From: Pseudomonas veronii
GTDB lineage: Bacteria > Pseudomonadota > Gammaproteobacteria > Pseudomonadales > Pseudomonadaceae
Reading direction: 5' to 3'
Assembly: GCF_001439695.1 (NCBI RefSeq)
Contig: NZ_JYLL01000044.1
Location: 1-40,936, forward strand
Length of the DNA: 40,936 nt
In this document: piece after piece, positions 16,778 to 25,269 of the stretch
How positions within the stretch are numbered: position 1 is the first letter of the stretch
How the letters are laid out: every line of letters begins with the position of its first letter
Notes under the pieces: generated by a model
What the model saw: only the letters and a program-made list of their open reading frames with translations
Databases searched by the model: none
What the model was told of the DNA's origin: nothing
Made by a program: the position numbers and the translations under genes

Positions 16778-17587
16778 TCAAGCGCGGGTTTCTGTGCGCC
16801 GGCGAACGGCGGCGGCGATGACCATGACCAGCACCGAGAGGCCGATCAGCAGCGTCGAGGCGACGGCGATCACGGGTGTCAGGTCCTGACGCAGGGTGGT
16901 CCACATTTTCACGGGAAGGGTTTGCAGGGTCGGGCTGGCCATCATCACGCTGAGCACCACTTCGTCCCATGACACGAGAAAGGCGAACAGCGCACCGGCC
17001 ACCATCCCCGGGCGAATCGCCGGGAAGGTCACCTTGAACACCGCCTGCAGGCGCGACGCGCCGCAGATCACCGCGGCGTCTTCAATCGACTGATCGAACA
17101 GTTTCAGCGAGTTGATGATCGAGATGATGGTGAACGGCAACGCGACAATCACGTGGCTGACCACAAAGGCGAACATCGTGCCGGTGTAGCCGAGCTTGAG
17201 GAACAGCGCGTACACCGCCACGGCGATGATCACCAGTGGCACGATCATCGGCAGTGTGAACAGGCCATAGAGCAGTTCGCGGCCGGGGAAGCGCCCGCGC
17301 ACCAGGGCAAATGCGCTGGGCAGGCCCAGCGCCACGGCGAACACGGTGGTCAGCACGGCGACCTTGAGGCTGGCCAGCGCCGCGTTCATCCAGTCGGTGT
17401 TGGAGAAGAACTGGCCGTACCATTTCAGCGTCCAGCCCGGTGGCGGGAACACCAGCCATTGCGACGAGCCGAACGACAGCAGCACGATAAACACGATCGG
17501 CAGCAGCAGGAACAGCCCAATCAAACCGGTGGTGGCGTAGAGGCCCAGACGCATCCTGCGGCTCATGGCATTCGGAGTCAGCAGCAT
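16778..17587 (-). CDS. Spermidine/putrescine-type ABC importer, permease (PotC-like)
   Basis: This 269-aa inner-membrane protein has six predicted helices: an N-terminal hydrophobic helix (LIGLFLLLPIVFIVLLSFG) and the cytoplasmic coupling loop EDAAVICGASRLQAVFKVTF with the EAA-type motif. It is the downstream member of a PotB/PotC-like permease pair. It starts 6 bp after the first permease gene stops, which fits co-translation. Confidence 0.92.
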   Translation of the reverse strand: MLLTPNAMSRRMRLGLYATTGLIGLFLLLPIVFIVLLSFGSSQWLVFPPPGWTLKWYGQFFSNTDWMNAALASLKVAVLTTVFAVALGLPSAFALVRGRFPGRELLYGLFTLPMIVPLVIIAVAVYALFLKLGYTGTMFAFVVSHVIVALPFTIISIINSLKLFDQSIEDAAVICGASRLQAVFKVTFPAIRPGMVAGALFAFLVSWDEVVLSVMMASPTLQTLPVKMWTTLRQDLTPVIAVASTLLIGLSVLVMVIAAAVRRRTETRA

Positions 17588-17593
17588 GACGGC

Positions 17594-18523
17594 TTACCTC
17601 GCATGGCTGGCGCCAACCGGGGATTCCGGCTGAAGCTTCAGGTAGAAGTAGAACAGCACCAGCGTGATGAAGATCAGCAACGCGGCGCCGGCACTGGCCA
17701 GGCCCCAATTGAGGAACGACTGCACCTGCTGGATGATGAACTCGGGCAGCATCATGTTCTGCGCACCGCCGAGCAGCGCCGGGGTGACGTAGTAACCGAG
17801 GGACATCACGAACACCATCAACCCGCCGGAAAACAACCCCGGCCGGCACAGCGGCAGGAACACCCGGAAGAAGTTGGTCCACGGGCTCGCGCCACAGATG
17901 GAGCCAGCCTGCAGGATCATCGGGTCGATGGCCTGCATGGTCGCCTGCAACGGCAGCACGATGAACGGGATCATGATGTAGCTCATGCCGATCACCACGC
18001 CCGTCAGGTTGTGCACCATCTCCAGGGGCACATCGATGATGCCCATGGCCAGCAGCGCCTTGTTGATCACCCCCGAGGCTTGCAGCAGCACCAGCCAGGA
18101 ATAGGTGCGGGCCAGCAGGCTGGTCCACATCGACAGCAGCACGATATTCAGCATCCAGCGGCCCCAGCCGCGTGGCACCAGGGTAATCGCCCAGGCCAGC
18201 GGGAAGCCCAGCAACAGGCTGAACAGGGTCACCAGGCCCGCCACCGAAAAGGTGTTGAGCAGCACGCGGGCGTAGGCCGAGTTGGCGAACAGCTGTTCAT
18301 AGTTGCCCAGGCCCGGCACGGGCTCCAGCACGCCGCGCAGCAACAGCCCGATCAGCGGTGCGAGGAAGAACAGGCCGAGGAACAGCAGGGCCGGGATCAG
18401 GTTGCCCGCCCCGCGCCAGCGCTGGGCCAGGGGCGGCGATACGGCTTTGCTGCAAACCGCGCCGGCAGCGCCGAGGGCGCTCCCGGTCGGTGTGGTTGCC
18501 GTCATTTTCATTTGACTAGCCAT
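17594..18523 (-). CDS. Spermidine/putrescine-type ABC importer, permease (PotB-like)
   Basis: This 309-aa inner-membrane protein has a cytoplasmic N-terminus of about 40 residues, six helices beginning with LIPALLFLGLFFLAPLIGLL, and an EAA loop around LQAGSICGASPWTNFFRVFL. The ATG at 18523 has GGTGGA upstream and overlaps the binding-protein gene by 16 bases; an in-frame ATG at 18511 overlaps that stop as ATGA and is an equally good start. Confidence 0.92.
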   Translation of the reverse strand: MASQMKMTATTPTGSALGAAGAVCSKAVSPPLAQRWRGAGNLIPALLFLGLFFLAPLIGLLLRGVLEPVPGLGNYEQLFANSAYARVLLNTFSVAGLVTLFSLLLGFPLAWAITLVPRGWGRWMLNIVLLSMWTSLLARTYSWLVLLQASGVINKALLAMGIIDVPLEMVHNLTGVVIGMSYIMIPFIVLPLQATMQAIDPMILQAGSICGASPWTNFFRVFLPLCRPGLFSGGLMVFVMSLGYYVTPALLGGAQNMMLPEFIIQQVQSFLNWGLASAGAALLIFITLVLFYFYLKLQPESPVGASHAR

Positions 18524-19533
18524 TCATTCCACCGTGTCGCAATGGCCGGACCGTTCTTGGCCCAGTAGGCGAAATCGAGGGTGATCTGGTCCTTGGCATA
18601 CGCCGTCGGCAGGTTGGGCGCCAGGACTGAATCCAGGCGCTGCACGCTGTCGATGTTCACCGGTGCATAGGCGGTCAGGTTGGAGAAATCGGCCTGGCCC
18701 TTGGCGCTGCTGGCACTGGCCAGGAACTTCATCGCGGCGGCTTTGTTTTTGGTGCCCTTAGGCACGACGAGGATGTCGGCCATGACCAGGTTCTGCTTCC
18801 AGCTGACGCCCACCGGTGCGCCATCTTCCTGCAGGGCGTGGATGCGACCGTTCCAGAACTGGCCCATGCTGACTTCGCCGGAGGCCAGCAGTTGCTGCGA
18901 TTGCGCGCCGCCGCCCCACCAGACGATGTCTTTTTTGATGGTGTCGAGTTTCTTGAAGGCGCGGTCCAGGTCCAGGGGGTAGAGCTTGTCGGCCGCGACG
19001 CCGTCGGCCAGCAGGGCCAGTTCGAGCACGCCAGGGCTGGGCCATTTGTAGAGGGCGCGTTTGCCGGGGTAGGTCTTGGTGTCGAACAGCGCGGTCCAAT
19101 CCTGGGGCTTGGCGGCGCCGAGTTTGCTTTCGTTGTAGCCGAGCACGAAGGAGAAGAAGAACGAACCGACGCCATGGTCGGAGACGAAGCGCGGGTCGAT
19201 CTTGTCGCGCTGGATCACCGAGAAGTCCAGCGGTTCGAGCAGGCCTTCGGCGGCGGCACGCAAGGCGAAGTCGGCCTCGACGTCTACCACGTCCCACTGC
19301 ACGTTGCCGCTTTCGACCATGGCCTTGAGCTTGCCGTAGTCGGTCGGGCCGTCCTGCACCACGGTGATGCCGCTGGCCTTGCTGAAAGGGTCGGCCCACG
19401 CCTGCTTCTGCGCATCCTGGGTGCTACCGCCCCAGCTCACGAAATTCACGCTTTCGGCCGCCAGGGCCGCGTGAGTGACCGTAGCCAATAAACCCGCGAA
19501 CAGCACTGCGGTTGCACGTTTGTTCAACACCAT
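18508..19533 (-). CDS. Periplasmic substrate-binding protein, PotD/PotF-like
   Basis: This 341-aa secreted protein has a signal peptide (about residues 1-25, ending THAALAAES) and then the family start VNFVSWGGSTQDAQKQAW, with DVVDVEADF and a C-terminal YWAKNGPAIATRWNEW. It resembles extracellular solute-binding proteins of the spermidine/putrescine group. The ATG at 19533 is preceded by GAGGG; the longer reading from 19677 runs through the promoter. The 5' leader contains a GCGGGC/GCCCGC stem (19563-19582). A GntR-type palindrome lies upstream at 19713, linking the importer to the catabolic operon at 21545-26732. Confidence 0.92.
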   Translation of the reverse strand: MVLNKRATAVLFAGLLATVTHAALAAESVNFVSWGGSTQDAQKQAWADPFSKASGITVVQDGPTDYGKLKAMVESGNVQWDVVDVEADFALRAAAEGLLEPLDFSVIQRDKIDPRFVSDHGVGSFFFSFVLGYNESKLGAAKPQDWTALFDTKTYPGKRALYKWPSPGVLELALLADGVAADKLYPLDLDRAFKKLDTIKKDIVWWGGGAQSQQLLASGEVSMGQFWNGRIHALQEDGAPVGVSWKQNLVMADILVVPKGTKNKAAAMKFLASASSAKGQADFSNLTAYAPVNIDSVQRLDSVLAPNLPTAYAKDQITLDFAYWAKNGPAIATRWNEWLVK

Positions 19534-19712
19534 TTTCACGCCCTCATTTGTTGTGTTTTTGAGCGGGCTTGGTAATGCCCGCCTATCGGGAGCAGTAGGT
19601 CCATCGGAGCCTCTAATCGAGGCCCAAAAGGCGACCGTGCCAAGGGCTTTTATTGGTGCTGTCCCTGGCGGGCGCACTTGGCGAAAGCGTTCGGTCTATG
19701 GAATATCATATT

Positions 19713-19724
19713 ATGGTATTCCAA
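19713..19724. promoter_or_regulatory. Putative GntR operator 1 (importer operon)
   Basis: TTATGGTATTCCAA contains TGGTATTCCA, one mismatch from the perfect palindrome TGGTATACCA seen at 20903 and 26769, with the same ATTATGG left flank. It lies 180 bp upstream of the binding-protein gene on the minus strand. GGAATA/TATTCC also form a wider inverted repeat (19700-19722). Confidence 0.6.
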
Positions 19725-19759
19725 ACTTTGTGCAAGCATTTTGCCTTACCGGTTATCCG

Positions 19760-20869
19760 TCACTCGGTGAAGGGAATGCTCTCGACCACCTCCAGGTCGT
19801 AGCCAGTCAGCCCGGCGTATTTCAGGGGCGGGCCGAGGTGACGCAGCTTGCCGACGCCCAGGTCCTGCAATATCTGCGCCCCGGTGCCGACTTCCGAATA
19901 AATCCGCGATTGCGAACGGTTGAACTGGCGCGGCGCCTGGGTCAGTTGCGGTACGCGCTCCAGCAGCGCCTGGGACGATTCATGATTGGCCAGCACCACC
20001 ACCACGCCACAACCTTCGGCCGCGACGCGTTGCAGGGCGGCCCACAGCGTCCAGTTGGACGGACCGCTGTAGTCGGCGCCGACCAGGTCGCGCAGCGGGT
20101 CGATCACGTGCACGCGCACCAGCGTAGGTTCATCGCGGCGCAACGGGCCCATCACCATGGCCATGTGTACACCACCGTCGATGCGGTCTTCAAAGGTGAT
20201 CAGGCGGAACGTGCCATGCACCGTGGGCAGGTCGCGTTCGCCAATGCGCGCCACGGTGCGTTCGGTGCTGAGGCGGTAGTGAATCAAGTCGGCGATAGTG
20301 CCGATCTTGATCCCGTGCTTGCGCGCGAAGATCTCCAGCTCAGGTCGGCGGGCCATGGTGCCATCGTCGTTCATCACTTCGACGATCACCGAGGCTGGCG
20401 TATGCCCGGCCAGGCGTGCCAGGTCACAGCCGGCTTCGGTGTGGCCGGCGCGGGTCAGCACGCCGCCGTCTTTGGCGCGCAACGGAAAGATGTGCCCGGG
20501 CTGCACGATATCGGCCGGCCCGGCATTCACGTCCACGGCTGCCGCCACCGTGCGTGCGCGGTCGGCGGCAGAGATACCGGTGGTCACACCGCTGGCCGCT
20601 TCGATGGACACGGTAAACGCGGTGCTGAACGCGCTGCCATTGCTCGGTACCATCTGCTCAAGGCCCAGGCGCTGGCAGTGTTCGTCGGTGAGGGTCAGGC
20701 AGATCAGACCACGGGCTTCACGGGCCATGAAACTGATAGCCTCGGCGCTGCAGCACGCCGCAGGCAGCAGCAGGTCGCCTTCGTTTTCCCGGTCTTCGTC
20801 GTCTACCAGGAGCACCATCTTGCCTTGGCGGTAGTCTTCGATGATGTCTGCGATGCTGTTGAAGGACAT
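19760..20869 (-). CDS. RibBX: DHBP synthase with degenerate GTP cyclohydrolase II-like domain
   Basis: The N-terminal domain (residues about 1-205) makes 3,4-dihydroxy-2-butanone 4-phosphate for riboflavin synthesis: DDEDRENEGDLL, HIFPLRAKDGGVL and AGHTEAGCDLARLAG carry its catalytic residues. The C-terminal half (about 210-369) has the GTP cyclohydrolase II fold outline (KIGTIADLIHYR, then VRVHVIDPLRDL), but the zinc-binding cysteine motif (RCDCG in true enzymes) is absent, so that activity is probably lost. This is the RibBX-type hybrid. Only 69 bp separate it from the divergent DUF1330 gene, too little for an FMN riboswitch; the gap holds a GntR-type palindrome. It may raise flavin supply for the flavin reductase operon nearby. 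Confidence 0.88.
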   Translation of the reverse strand: MSFNSIADIIEDYRQGKMVLLVDDEDRENEGDLLLPAACCSAEAISFMAREARGLICLTLTDEHCQRLGLEQMVPSNGSAFSTAFTVSIEAASGVTTGISAADRARTVAAAVDVNAGPADIVQPGHIFPLRAKDGGVLTRAGHTEAGCDLARLAGHTPASVIVEVMNDDGTMARRPELEIFARKHGIKIGTIADLIHYRLSTERTVARIGERDLPTVHGTFRLITFEDRIDGGVHMAMVMGPLRRDEPTLVRVHVIDPLRDLVGADYSGPSNWTLWAALQRVAAEGCGVVVVLANHESSQALLERVPQLTQAPRQFNRSQSRIYSEVGTGAQILQDLGVGKLRHLGPPLKYAGLTGYDLEVVESIPFTE

Positions 20870-20901
20870 GTTGGGTGCTCGATTTGTTGGTTGTATGTAT
20901 T

Positions 20902-20913
20902 ATGGTATACCAC
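20902..20913. promoter_or_regulatory. Putative GntR operator 2 (ribBX / DUF1330 divergent promoter)
   Basis: The perfect 10-bp palindrome TGGTATACCA (20903-20912) sits inside GTATTATGGTATACCACAA, midway between the divergent starts at 20869 and 20939. It is the same core and left flank as operator 3, so one regulator could control both directions. Confidence 0.7.
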
Positions 20914-20938
20914 AAAAACCAAGCAAGAGGATGTCGCG

Positions 20939-21232
20939 ATGAAGGCCTACTGGATTGCCCATGTAGATGTGTCCGATGCAGAGCAGTACACGCAGTACAC
21001 CCAACGCGCGCCGGCGGCGTTTGCGCAGTTTGGCGGGCGGTTTCTGGCCAGGGGCGGGCGCAGCGAAGCGATGGAAGGCGGGCCGGCGCGGCAGCGTAAT
21101 GTGGTGATTGAGTTCGATAGCTATGAGCAGGCGGTGGCGTGTTACGAATCCGCCGAGTATCAGGCGGCGAAGGCCCACCGCGAGGGGGTAGGGCAGGCGC
21201 AGATCATCATCGTGGAAGGCCTGGCGCCTTAG
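20939..21232 (+). CDS. DUF1330-family small protein
   Basis: This 97-aa protein starts MKAYWIAHVDVSD, with GGRFLARGG, a conserved VVIEFDSYEQAVACYES segment and AQIIIVEG at the end. This is the compact ferredoxin-like alpha+beta fold of DUF1330, related to dimeric alpha-beta barrel proteins. No biochemical function is established. AAGAGG precedes the ATG. It is transcribed divergently from ribBX across operator 2, so it probably belongs to the same regulon; it may be a small isomerase- or monooxygenase-like component, but this is a guess. Confidence 0.88.
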   Translation: MKAYWIAHVDVSDAEQYTQYTQRAPAAFAQFGGRFLARGGRSEAMEGGPARQRNVVIEFDSYEQAVACYESAEYQAAKAHREGVGQAQIIIVEGLAP

Positions 21233-21254
21233 GTATATCAGTCCAAGTATTGTT

Positions 21255-21354
21255 CCCAATGTGGGAGGGGGCTTGCCCCCGATGGCAGTGGTTCAGTCAC
21301 CTCATTCAGTGGCTGACACACCGCTATCGGGGGCAAGCCCCCTCCCACATTGGG
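21255..21354. repeat. REPIN (GTGGGAGGGGGC type), copy 1
   Basis: Perfect 29-bp inverted arms at 21255-21283 and 21326-21354 (core GTGGGAGGGGGCTTGCCCCC) enclose 42 bp. It lies between the convergent DUF1330 and Nudix genes, where it can form a strong stem in either transcript and act as a bidirectional terminator. Confidence 0.93.
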
Positions 21355-21430
21355 TTCGGTGGTGTGGAATAGGATGCGTTACAGCGCCCTGGTTTCGACG
21401 ATGAGCAGGGCTGATTCACGCGCTTCAAAC

Positions 21431-21520
21431 TGTGGGAGGGGGCTTGCCCCCGATAACGGTGTGTCAGCCAACGACGATGTTGAATATGCCACTGCCATCG
21501 GGAGCAAGCCCCCTCCCACA
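21431..21520. repeat. REPIN (GTGGGAGGGGGC type), copy 2
   Basis: 24-bp arms at 21431-21454 and 21497-21520, with one mismatch (GGGAGC versus GGGGGC). The middle differs from copy 1. With copy 1 it fills most of the 312-bp convergent intergenic region 21233-21544; I see no gene there. Confidence 0.92.
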
Positions 21521-21544
21521 TTTGAACCGAGTTCAGCTTGAAGA

Positions 21545-22108
21545 TCAGCGGATGAAGTGGATCTTGCCGCTGTCGTCGTTCCCGATGTAGATGCCATACA
21601 CCCCGGCCTGGCGTTCCTCGATGTAGCGTTCGAGGATCTGCCGGATCGCCGGGTAGTAGATGCTGTCCCAGGGAATGTCCTCGGGCGCGAAGAATTGATA
21701 GTCGAGGGTCTCCGGCCCGAACTGGCCGGTGATCTCCAGCGCGATGGCGCGGAAGATGATGTACACCTCGCTGATCTTCGGCACGCTGAAGATCGAGTAG
21801 GGCGAGACGATCTCGGCGCGCACGCCGCTTTCTTCCCAGACTTCGCGCAACGCGGCCTGCTCGGTGGTCTCGCCGCCTTCCATGAAACCGGCCGGCAGGG
21901 TCCAGGTGCCGGGGCGCGGTGGGATCGCCCGTTGGCACAGCAGGTACTTGCCGTCCTGCTCGATGATGCAGCCGGCGATGATCTTGGGATTGATGTAGTG
22001 GATATAGCCGCAACCGCGGCACATCAGGCGCTCATGCGTATCGCCCGGAGGCAGCTGGTGACCGAGGTCACTGCCGCCGCATTTGGGGCAAAAGCTTGGC
22101 CTGAACAC
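21545..22108 (-). CDS. Nudix hydrolase with N-terminal zinc ribbon
   Basis: This 187-aa protein has an N-terminal zinc ribbon with CPKC (residues 7-10) and CRGC, then a Nudix domain with the full box GFMEGGETTEQAALREVWEE followed by SGV. The arrangement resembles small NADH-pyrophosphatase-like and ADP-ribose-type Nudix enzymes; the substrate is unclear. The start is GTG at 22108, 2 bases after the GntR stop. As the last gene of the seven-gene operon it may clean up a nucleotide-linked by-product or simply be carried along. Confidence 0.88.
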   Translation of the reverse strand: MFRPSFCPKCGGSDLGHQLPPGDTHERLMCRGCGYIHYINPKIIAGCIIEQDGKYLLCQRAIPPRPGTWTLPAGFMEGGETTEQAALREVWEESGVRAEIVSPYSIFSVPKISEVYIIFRAIALEITGQFGPETLDYQFFAPEDIPWDSIYYPAIRQILERYIEERQAGVYGIYIGNDDSGKIHFIR

Positions 22109-22110
22109 GG

Positions 22111-22863
22111 TCAGTGACCTATACGCGGTTCTTTGAGGGCGATGGGCAGGGTGATCTCGGGGATCTTGCCGGTCTCTTCCTGTTTGCGCTTGAGGTAATC
22201 CAGGGCCACGGCCGCCGCAGCGCGCACGTGATCGACGCAGGCCTGGTGGGCGGCGAGTGGATCGCCGCTCTTGATCGCCTGGACCATGCGTTCCATTTCC
22301 TGATTGCTGGTGCCGCGACGGTTTTCCTGGGACACCGACGTCGCACGCAGGTAGCTGATACGCGCCTGCAACTGACGCAACTGGGTGGCGGCCACGTGGT
22401 TGCCGGAGCCTTCGAGCAACACGTCGTAGAACCCCTGTACCGAATCGATGACCTGTTGCAGTTCGCCGTCCTTGAGGGCCTTGCGGTTTTCCTCCAGGGC
22501 TTTTTCCAGGGCCTTGATGTCCTTGGCCTTGGCGCGCAGGGTGAACAACTGCACGATCAAACCTTCGAGCACGCAGCGCAGTTCATAGATGTCGACGGCA
22601 TCGGCCAGGGTGATGATCGCCACCTGGGGGCCCTTGGCATCGGCGAATTCCACCAGGCCTTCGGACTCCAGGTGACGCAAGGCTTCGCGCACCGAGGTAC
22701 GGCTGACGCCGAGGCGGTCGCACAGGTCGCGTTCCACCAGGCGATCACCCGGCAGCAGCTGGAAGTTCATGATGGCGCTGCGCAGTTTCTCCAGCACGAT
22801 TTCGCGCAGGGTGACCGGGTTGTGATTGACCTTGAAGCTGTCGTCGAGGGGCAGGCGTTTCAT
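22111..22863 (-). CDS. GntR-family (FCD) transcriptional regulator
   Basis: This 250-aa regulator has an N-terminal winged helix (LREIVLEKLRSAIMNFQLLP, then RLVERDLCDRLGVSRTSVRE) and a C-terminal all-helical FCD ligand domain from about residue 90 to 230 (DIYELRCVLEGL, conserved histidines toward the end). The ATG at 22863 was chosen because the upstream extension overlaps the preceding gene's end. It sits inside the operon whose promoter carries TGGTATACCA, so it is the natural candidate to bind all three operators and to be autoregulated. The ligand is probably a pathway intermediate. Confidence 0.92.
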   Translation of the reverse strand: MKRLPLDDSFKVNHNPVTLREIVLEKLRSAIMNFQLLPGDRLVERDLCDRLGVSRTSVREALRHLESEGLVEFADAKGPQVAIITLADAVDIYELRCVLEGLIVQLFTLRAKAKDIKALEKALEENRKALKDGELQQVIDSVQGFYDVLLEGSGNHVAATQLRQLQARISYLRATSVSQENRRGTSNQEMERMVQAIKSGDPLAAHQACVDHVRAAAAVALDYLKRKQEETGKIPEITLPIALKEPRIGH

Positions 22864-22886
22864 GGGGGCTGCTCTGAATGGGGCGG

Positions 22887-23276
22887 TTAACGGGAGGCCT
22901 CGGCATCGGCTTCGGCGAAGGCTTCCCGGGCCAGCCGGAAGCTGTCCACGGCGGCGGGAACCCCGCAATAGATGCCGACCTGAAGCAGAATTTCGCGTAT
23001 TTGTTCACGACTCAGGCCGTTACGCAAGGCGCCGCGCACATGCAGCTTGAGCTCGTGAGGCCGATTGAGGGCCGAAATCATTGCCAAGTTTATCATGCTG
23101 CGTTCTTTAAGCGACAAACCCTCCCGGCCCCACACATGGCCCCAGCAGTATTCGGTGACCATCTCTTGCAAGGGGCGGGTGAAGTCGTCGGCGTTCTCGA
23201 TCGAGCGCTGCACATAGGCTTCGCCCAGCACCTGGGTGCGGATCTTCAGGCCCTGCTCATACTTTTCGTTGCTCAT
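22887..23276 (-). CDS. Carboxymuconolactone decarboxylase-family protein
   Basis: This 129-aa all-alpha protein is close in length to PcaC-type 4-carboxymuconolactone decarboxylases. It shows YCWGHVWGREGLSLKERSMI, LNRPHELKLHVRGAL and the C-terminal ILLQVGIYCGVPAA. It lacks an AhpD-type CxxC thiol pair, favouring a PcaC-like decarboxylase or lactone-acting enzyme over a peroxidase. No protocatechuate pathway genes are nearby, so it is not simply pcaC. It lies 13 bp after the flavin reductase gene and 23 bp before the GntR gene. Confidence 0.9.
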   Translation of the reverse strand: MSNEKYEQGLKIRTQVLGEAYVQRSIENADDFTRPLQEMVTEYCWGHVWGREGLSLKERSMINLAMISALNRPHELKLHVRGALRNGLSREQIREILLQVGIYCGVPAAVDSFRLAREAFAEADAEASR

Positions 23277-23289
23277 TGCACACAGCTCC

Positions 23290-23775
23290 TCAAGCCAGGG
23301 TGGGCAGCGGGCCCAGCTTGCCTTTGTGATAGATCATCGGCGTGACCGGTTGCTCGGGCAGGATCAGGTTCTTCACGGCGCCGACGATGATCGCGTGATC
23401 GCCGCCGTCATACTCGCGCCACAGCTCGCACTCGATGATCGCCGTGGCCTTGGCCAGCAGCGGGTTGCCCAATTCGCTCAGGTGCCACTCGATGCCCTTG
23501 GCTTTTTCCTTGCCTTTGCTGGCGAAGGCATAGGCTTCGGCGGTCTGGTCGGCGGACAGCAAGTGGATCGCAAAGCGCTTGCTGTCACGCAGGATCGGGT
23601 AGGTGTCCGACGCATAGTTGGGGCAGAACAGCACCAGGGCCGGGTCGATCGACAGCGCGCTGAACGCGCTGGCGGTGATGCCGACGATGCCGCCGTCCGG
23701 GTCGAGGGTGGTGACCACCGTGACCCCGGACGGGAACGAGCTCATGACGTCTTTGTAAATGCCGGGTTCGATCAT
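23290..23775 (-). CDS. Flavin reductase (HpaC/RutF-like)
   Basis: This 161-aa flavin reductase-like domain protein supplies reduced FMN or FAD to a partner oxygenase. The family start SSFPSGVTVVTT, the flavin-contact segment GITASAFSALSIDPALVLFC, and GDHAIIVGAV with CELW are all present. No obvious two-component flavin monooxygenase is in this window, which is odd for such an operon. The gene lies 12 bp after the aldehyde dehydrogenase gene, in the same transcript. Confidence 0.9.
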   Translation of the reverse strand: MIEPGIYKDVMSSFPSGVTVVTTLDPDGGIVGITASAFSALSIDPALVLFCPNYASDTYPILRDSKRFAIHLLSADQTAEAYAFASKGKEKAKGIEWHLSELGNPLLAKATAIIECELWREYDGGDHAIIVGAVKNLILPEQPVTPMIYHKGKLGPLPTLA

Positions 23776-23787
23776 GGTTGTGGACTC

Positions 23788-25269
23788 TTAACGCATCACA
23801 AAAGGATCAGGCATGGGCGCCTGGGAGAGGTTGATCCACACCGTCTTCAGCTCGGTGTAGGCCAGCACCGAATCGATGCCGCTTTCGCGTCCGTAGCCGC
23901 TGTTCTTGAAGCCGCCGATGGGCGCCATGGCCGACACCGCGCGGTAGGTGTTGACCCAGATGATCCCCGAGCGCACATCGCGCGCCAGGCGGTGGGCGCG
24001 CCCGAGGTCGCGGGTCCAGATACCGGCAGCGAGGCCGAACTGCGAGTCGTTGGCGATGGCCAGTGCTTCGGCTTCGTCCTTGAAACGGATGACCGAGGCC
24101 ACCGGCCCGAATACTTCCTCTTGCATGATCTTCATCGAGTTGCGGTCGCACTCGAACAGCGTCGGCTCATAGAACCAGCCTTCGCCGAGGTTCTGCGGGC
24201 GCTTGCCGCCGGTGCGCAGGCGTGCCCCTTCGGCGATGGCGTCCGCCACCAGGCCTTCGACCACGGCCAGTTGCTGCGCGGTGGCCATGGGGCCCATTTC
24301 GCTGGCGTCGTCTTGCGGGTTGCCGATGCGGATGCGTTGGGCGCGCGCTACCAGGCGCTCGACGAATTCGTCGTAGATAGCGTCCTGCACCAGCAGGCGC
24401 GAACCGGAGACGCAACTCTGCCCGGACGCCGCGTAGATGCCGGCGATTGCACCATTGATGGCGCTGTCGAGGTCGGCGTCGGCAAAAATGATATTCGGCG
24501 ACTTGCCGCCCAGTTCCAGGGAGAGTTTGGCGAAGTTCTCCGCGCTGCTGCGCACCACATGCCTTGCCGTGGCCGCGCCGCCGGTGAAGGCGATCTTGCG
24601 CACCAGCGGGTGGCGGGTGAGGGCGGCGCCGGTGCTGGGGCCAAAGCCTGTGACCACGTTGACCACGCCCGCTGGAATGCCGGCTTCGAGGGCCAGGCGC
24701 GCCAGTTCCAGGACGGTCGCCGAGGCATGTTCCGACGGCTTGATCACGATGGTATTGCCCGCCGCCAGGGCCGGCGCGAGTTTGATCGCGGTCAGGTACA
24801 GCGGGCTGTTCCACGGAATGATCGCAGCGACTACGCCCATGGCTTCATGCACGGTGTAGGCGAACAGGTCGGGCTTGTCCAACGGCAGGGTGCCGCCTTC
24901 GAGCTTGTCGGCCAGGCCGGCGGTATAGTGGAAAAACTCCGGCAGGTAGCTGACCTGGCCACGGGTTTCGCGGATCAGCTTGCCGTTGTCGCGGCTTTCC
25001 AGCTGGGCCAGGTGTTCCTTGTTCGCGGCGATCAGGTCACCCAGGCGGCGCAGCAGTTTGCCCCGCGCGGTGGCGGTGAGGCCGCGCCAGGCCGGGCTGT
25101 CGAAGGCACTTTGCGCGGCCTGCACGGCGCGCTCCACGTCGGCTTCGTCGGCGTCGGGCAATTGCGCCCAGGGTTCGGCCAGGGCCGGGTTGAGGCTGTC
25201 GAAGGTCTTGCCGGAGAGGGCATCGACCCATTCACCGCCGATGCACATCTGGAAGCGTGCGAGTGTCAT
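23788..25269 (-). CDS. NAD(P)-dependent aldehyde dehydrogenase
   Basis: This is a 493-aa classical ALDH: IPWNSPLYL substrate/cofactor segment, FTGGAATARHV nucleotide loop, catalytic Glu in LELGGKSPNI, nucleophile Cys in SGQSCVSGSRL and the C-terminal GFKNSGYGRESG. It probably oxidises an aldehyde intermediate to the acid. The start overlaps the hydrolase stop by 4 bases (ATGA), so the two are translationally coupled. Confidence 0.93.
   Translation of the reverse strand: MTLARFQMCIGGEWVDALSGKTFDSLNPALAEPWAQLPDADEADVERAVQAAQSAFDSPAWRGLTATARGKLLRRLGDLIAANKEHLAQLESRDNGKLIRETRGQVSYLPEFFHYTAGLADKLEGGTLPLDKPDLFAYTVHEAMGVVAAIIPWNSPLYLTAIKLAPALAAGNTIVIKPSEHASATVLELARLALEAGIPAGVVNVVTGFGPSTGAALTRHPLVRKIAFTGGAATARHVVRSSAENFAKLSLELGGKSPNIIFADADLDSAINGAIAGIYAASGQSCVSGSRLLVQDAIYDEFVERLVARAQRIRIGNPQDDASEMGPMATAQQLAVVEGLVADAIAEGARLRTGGKRPQNLGEGWFYEPTLFECDRNSMKIMQEEVFGPVASVIRFKDEAEALAIANDSQFGLAAGIWTRDLGRAHRLARDVRSGIIWVNTYRAVSAMAPIGGFKNSGYGRESGIDSVLAYTELKTVWINLSQAPMPDPFVMR

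Noticed and set aside
19475..20938. Long N-terminal extension of the DUF1330 gene
   Set aside because: It is antisense to ribBX and crosses operator 2; the family start and a ribosome site are at 20939.
20870..20938. FMN riboswitch before ribBX
   Set aside because: The gap is 69 bp, too short for the aptamer, and is occupied by the palindrome.
22887..23276. pcaC of the protocatechuate pathway
   Set aside because: No pcaB, pcaD, pcaG or pcaH nearby and an unrelated operon context; kept only at family level.
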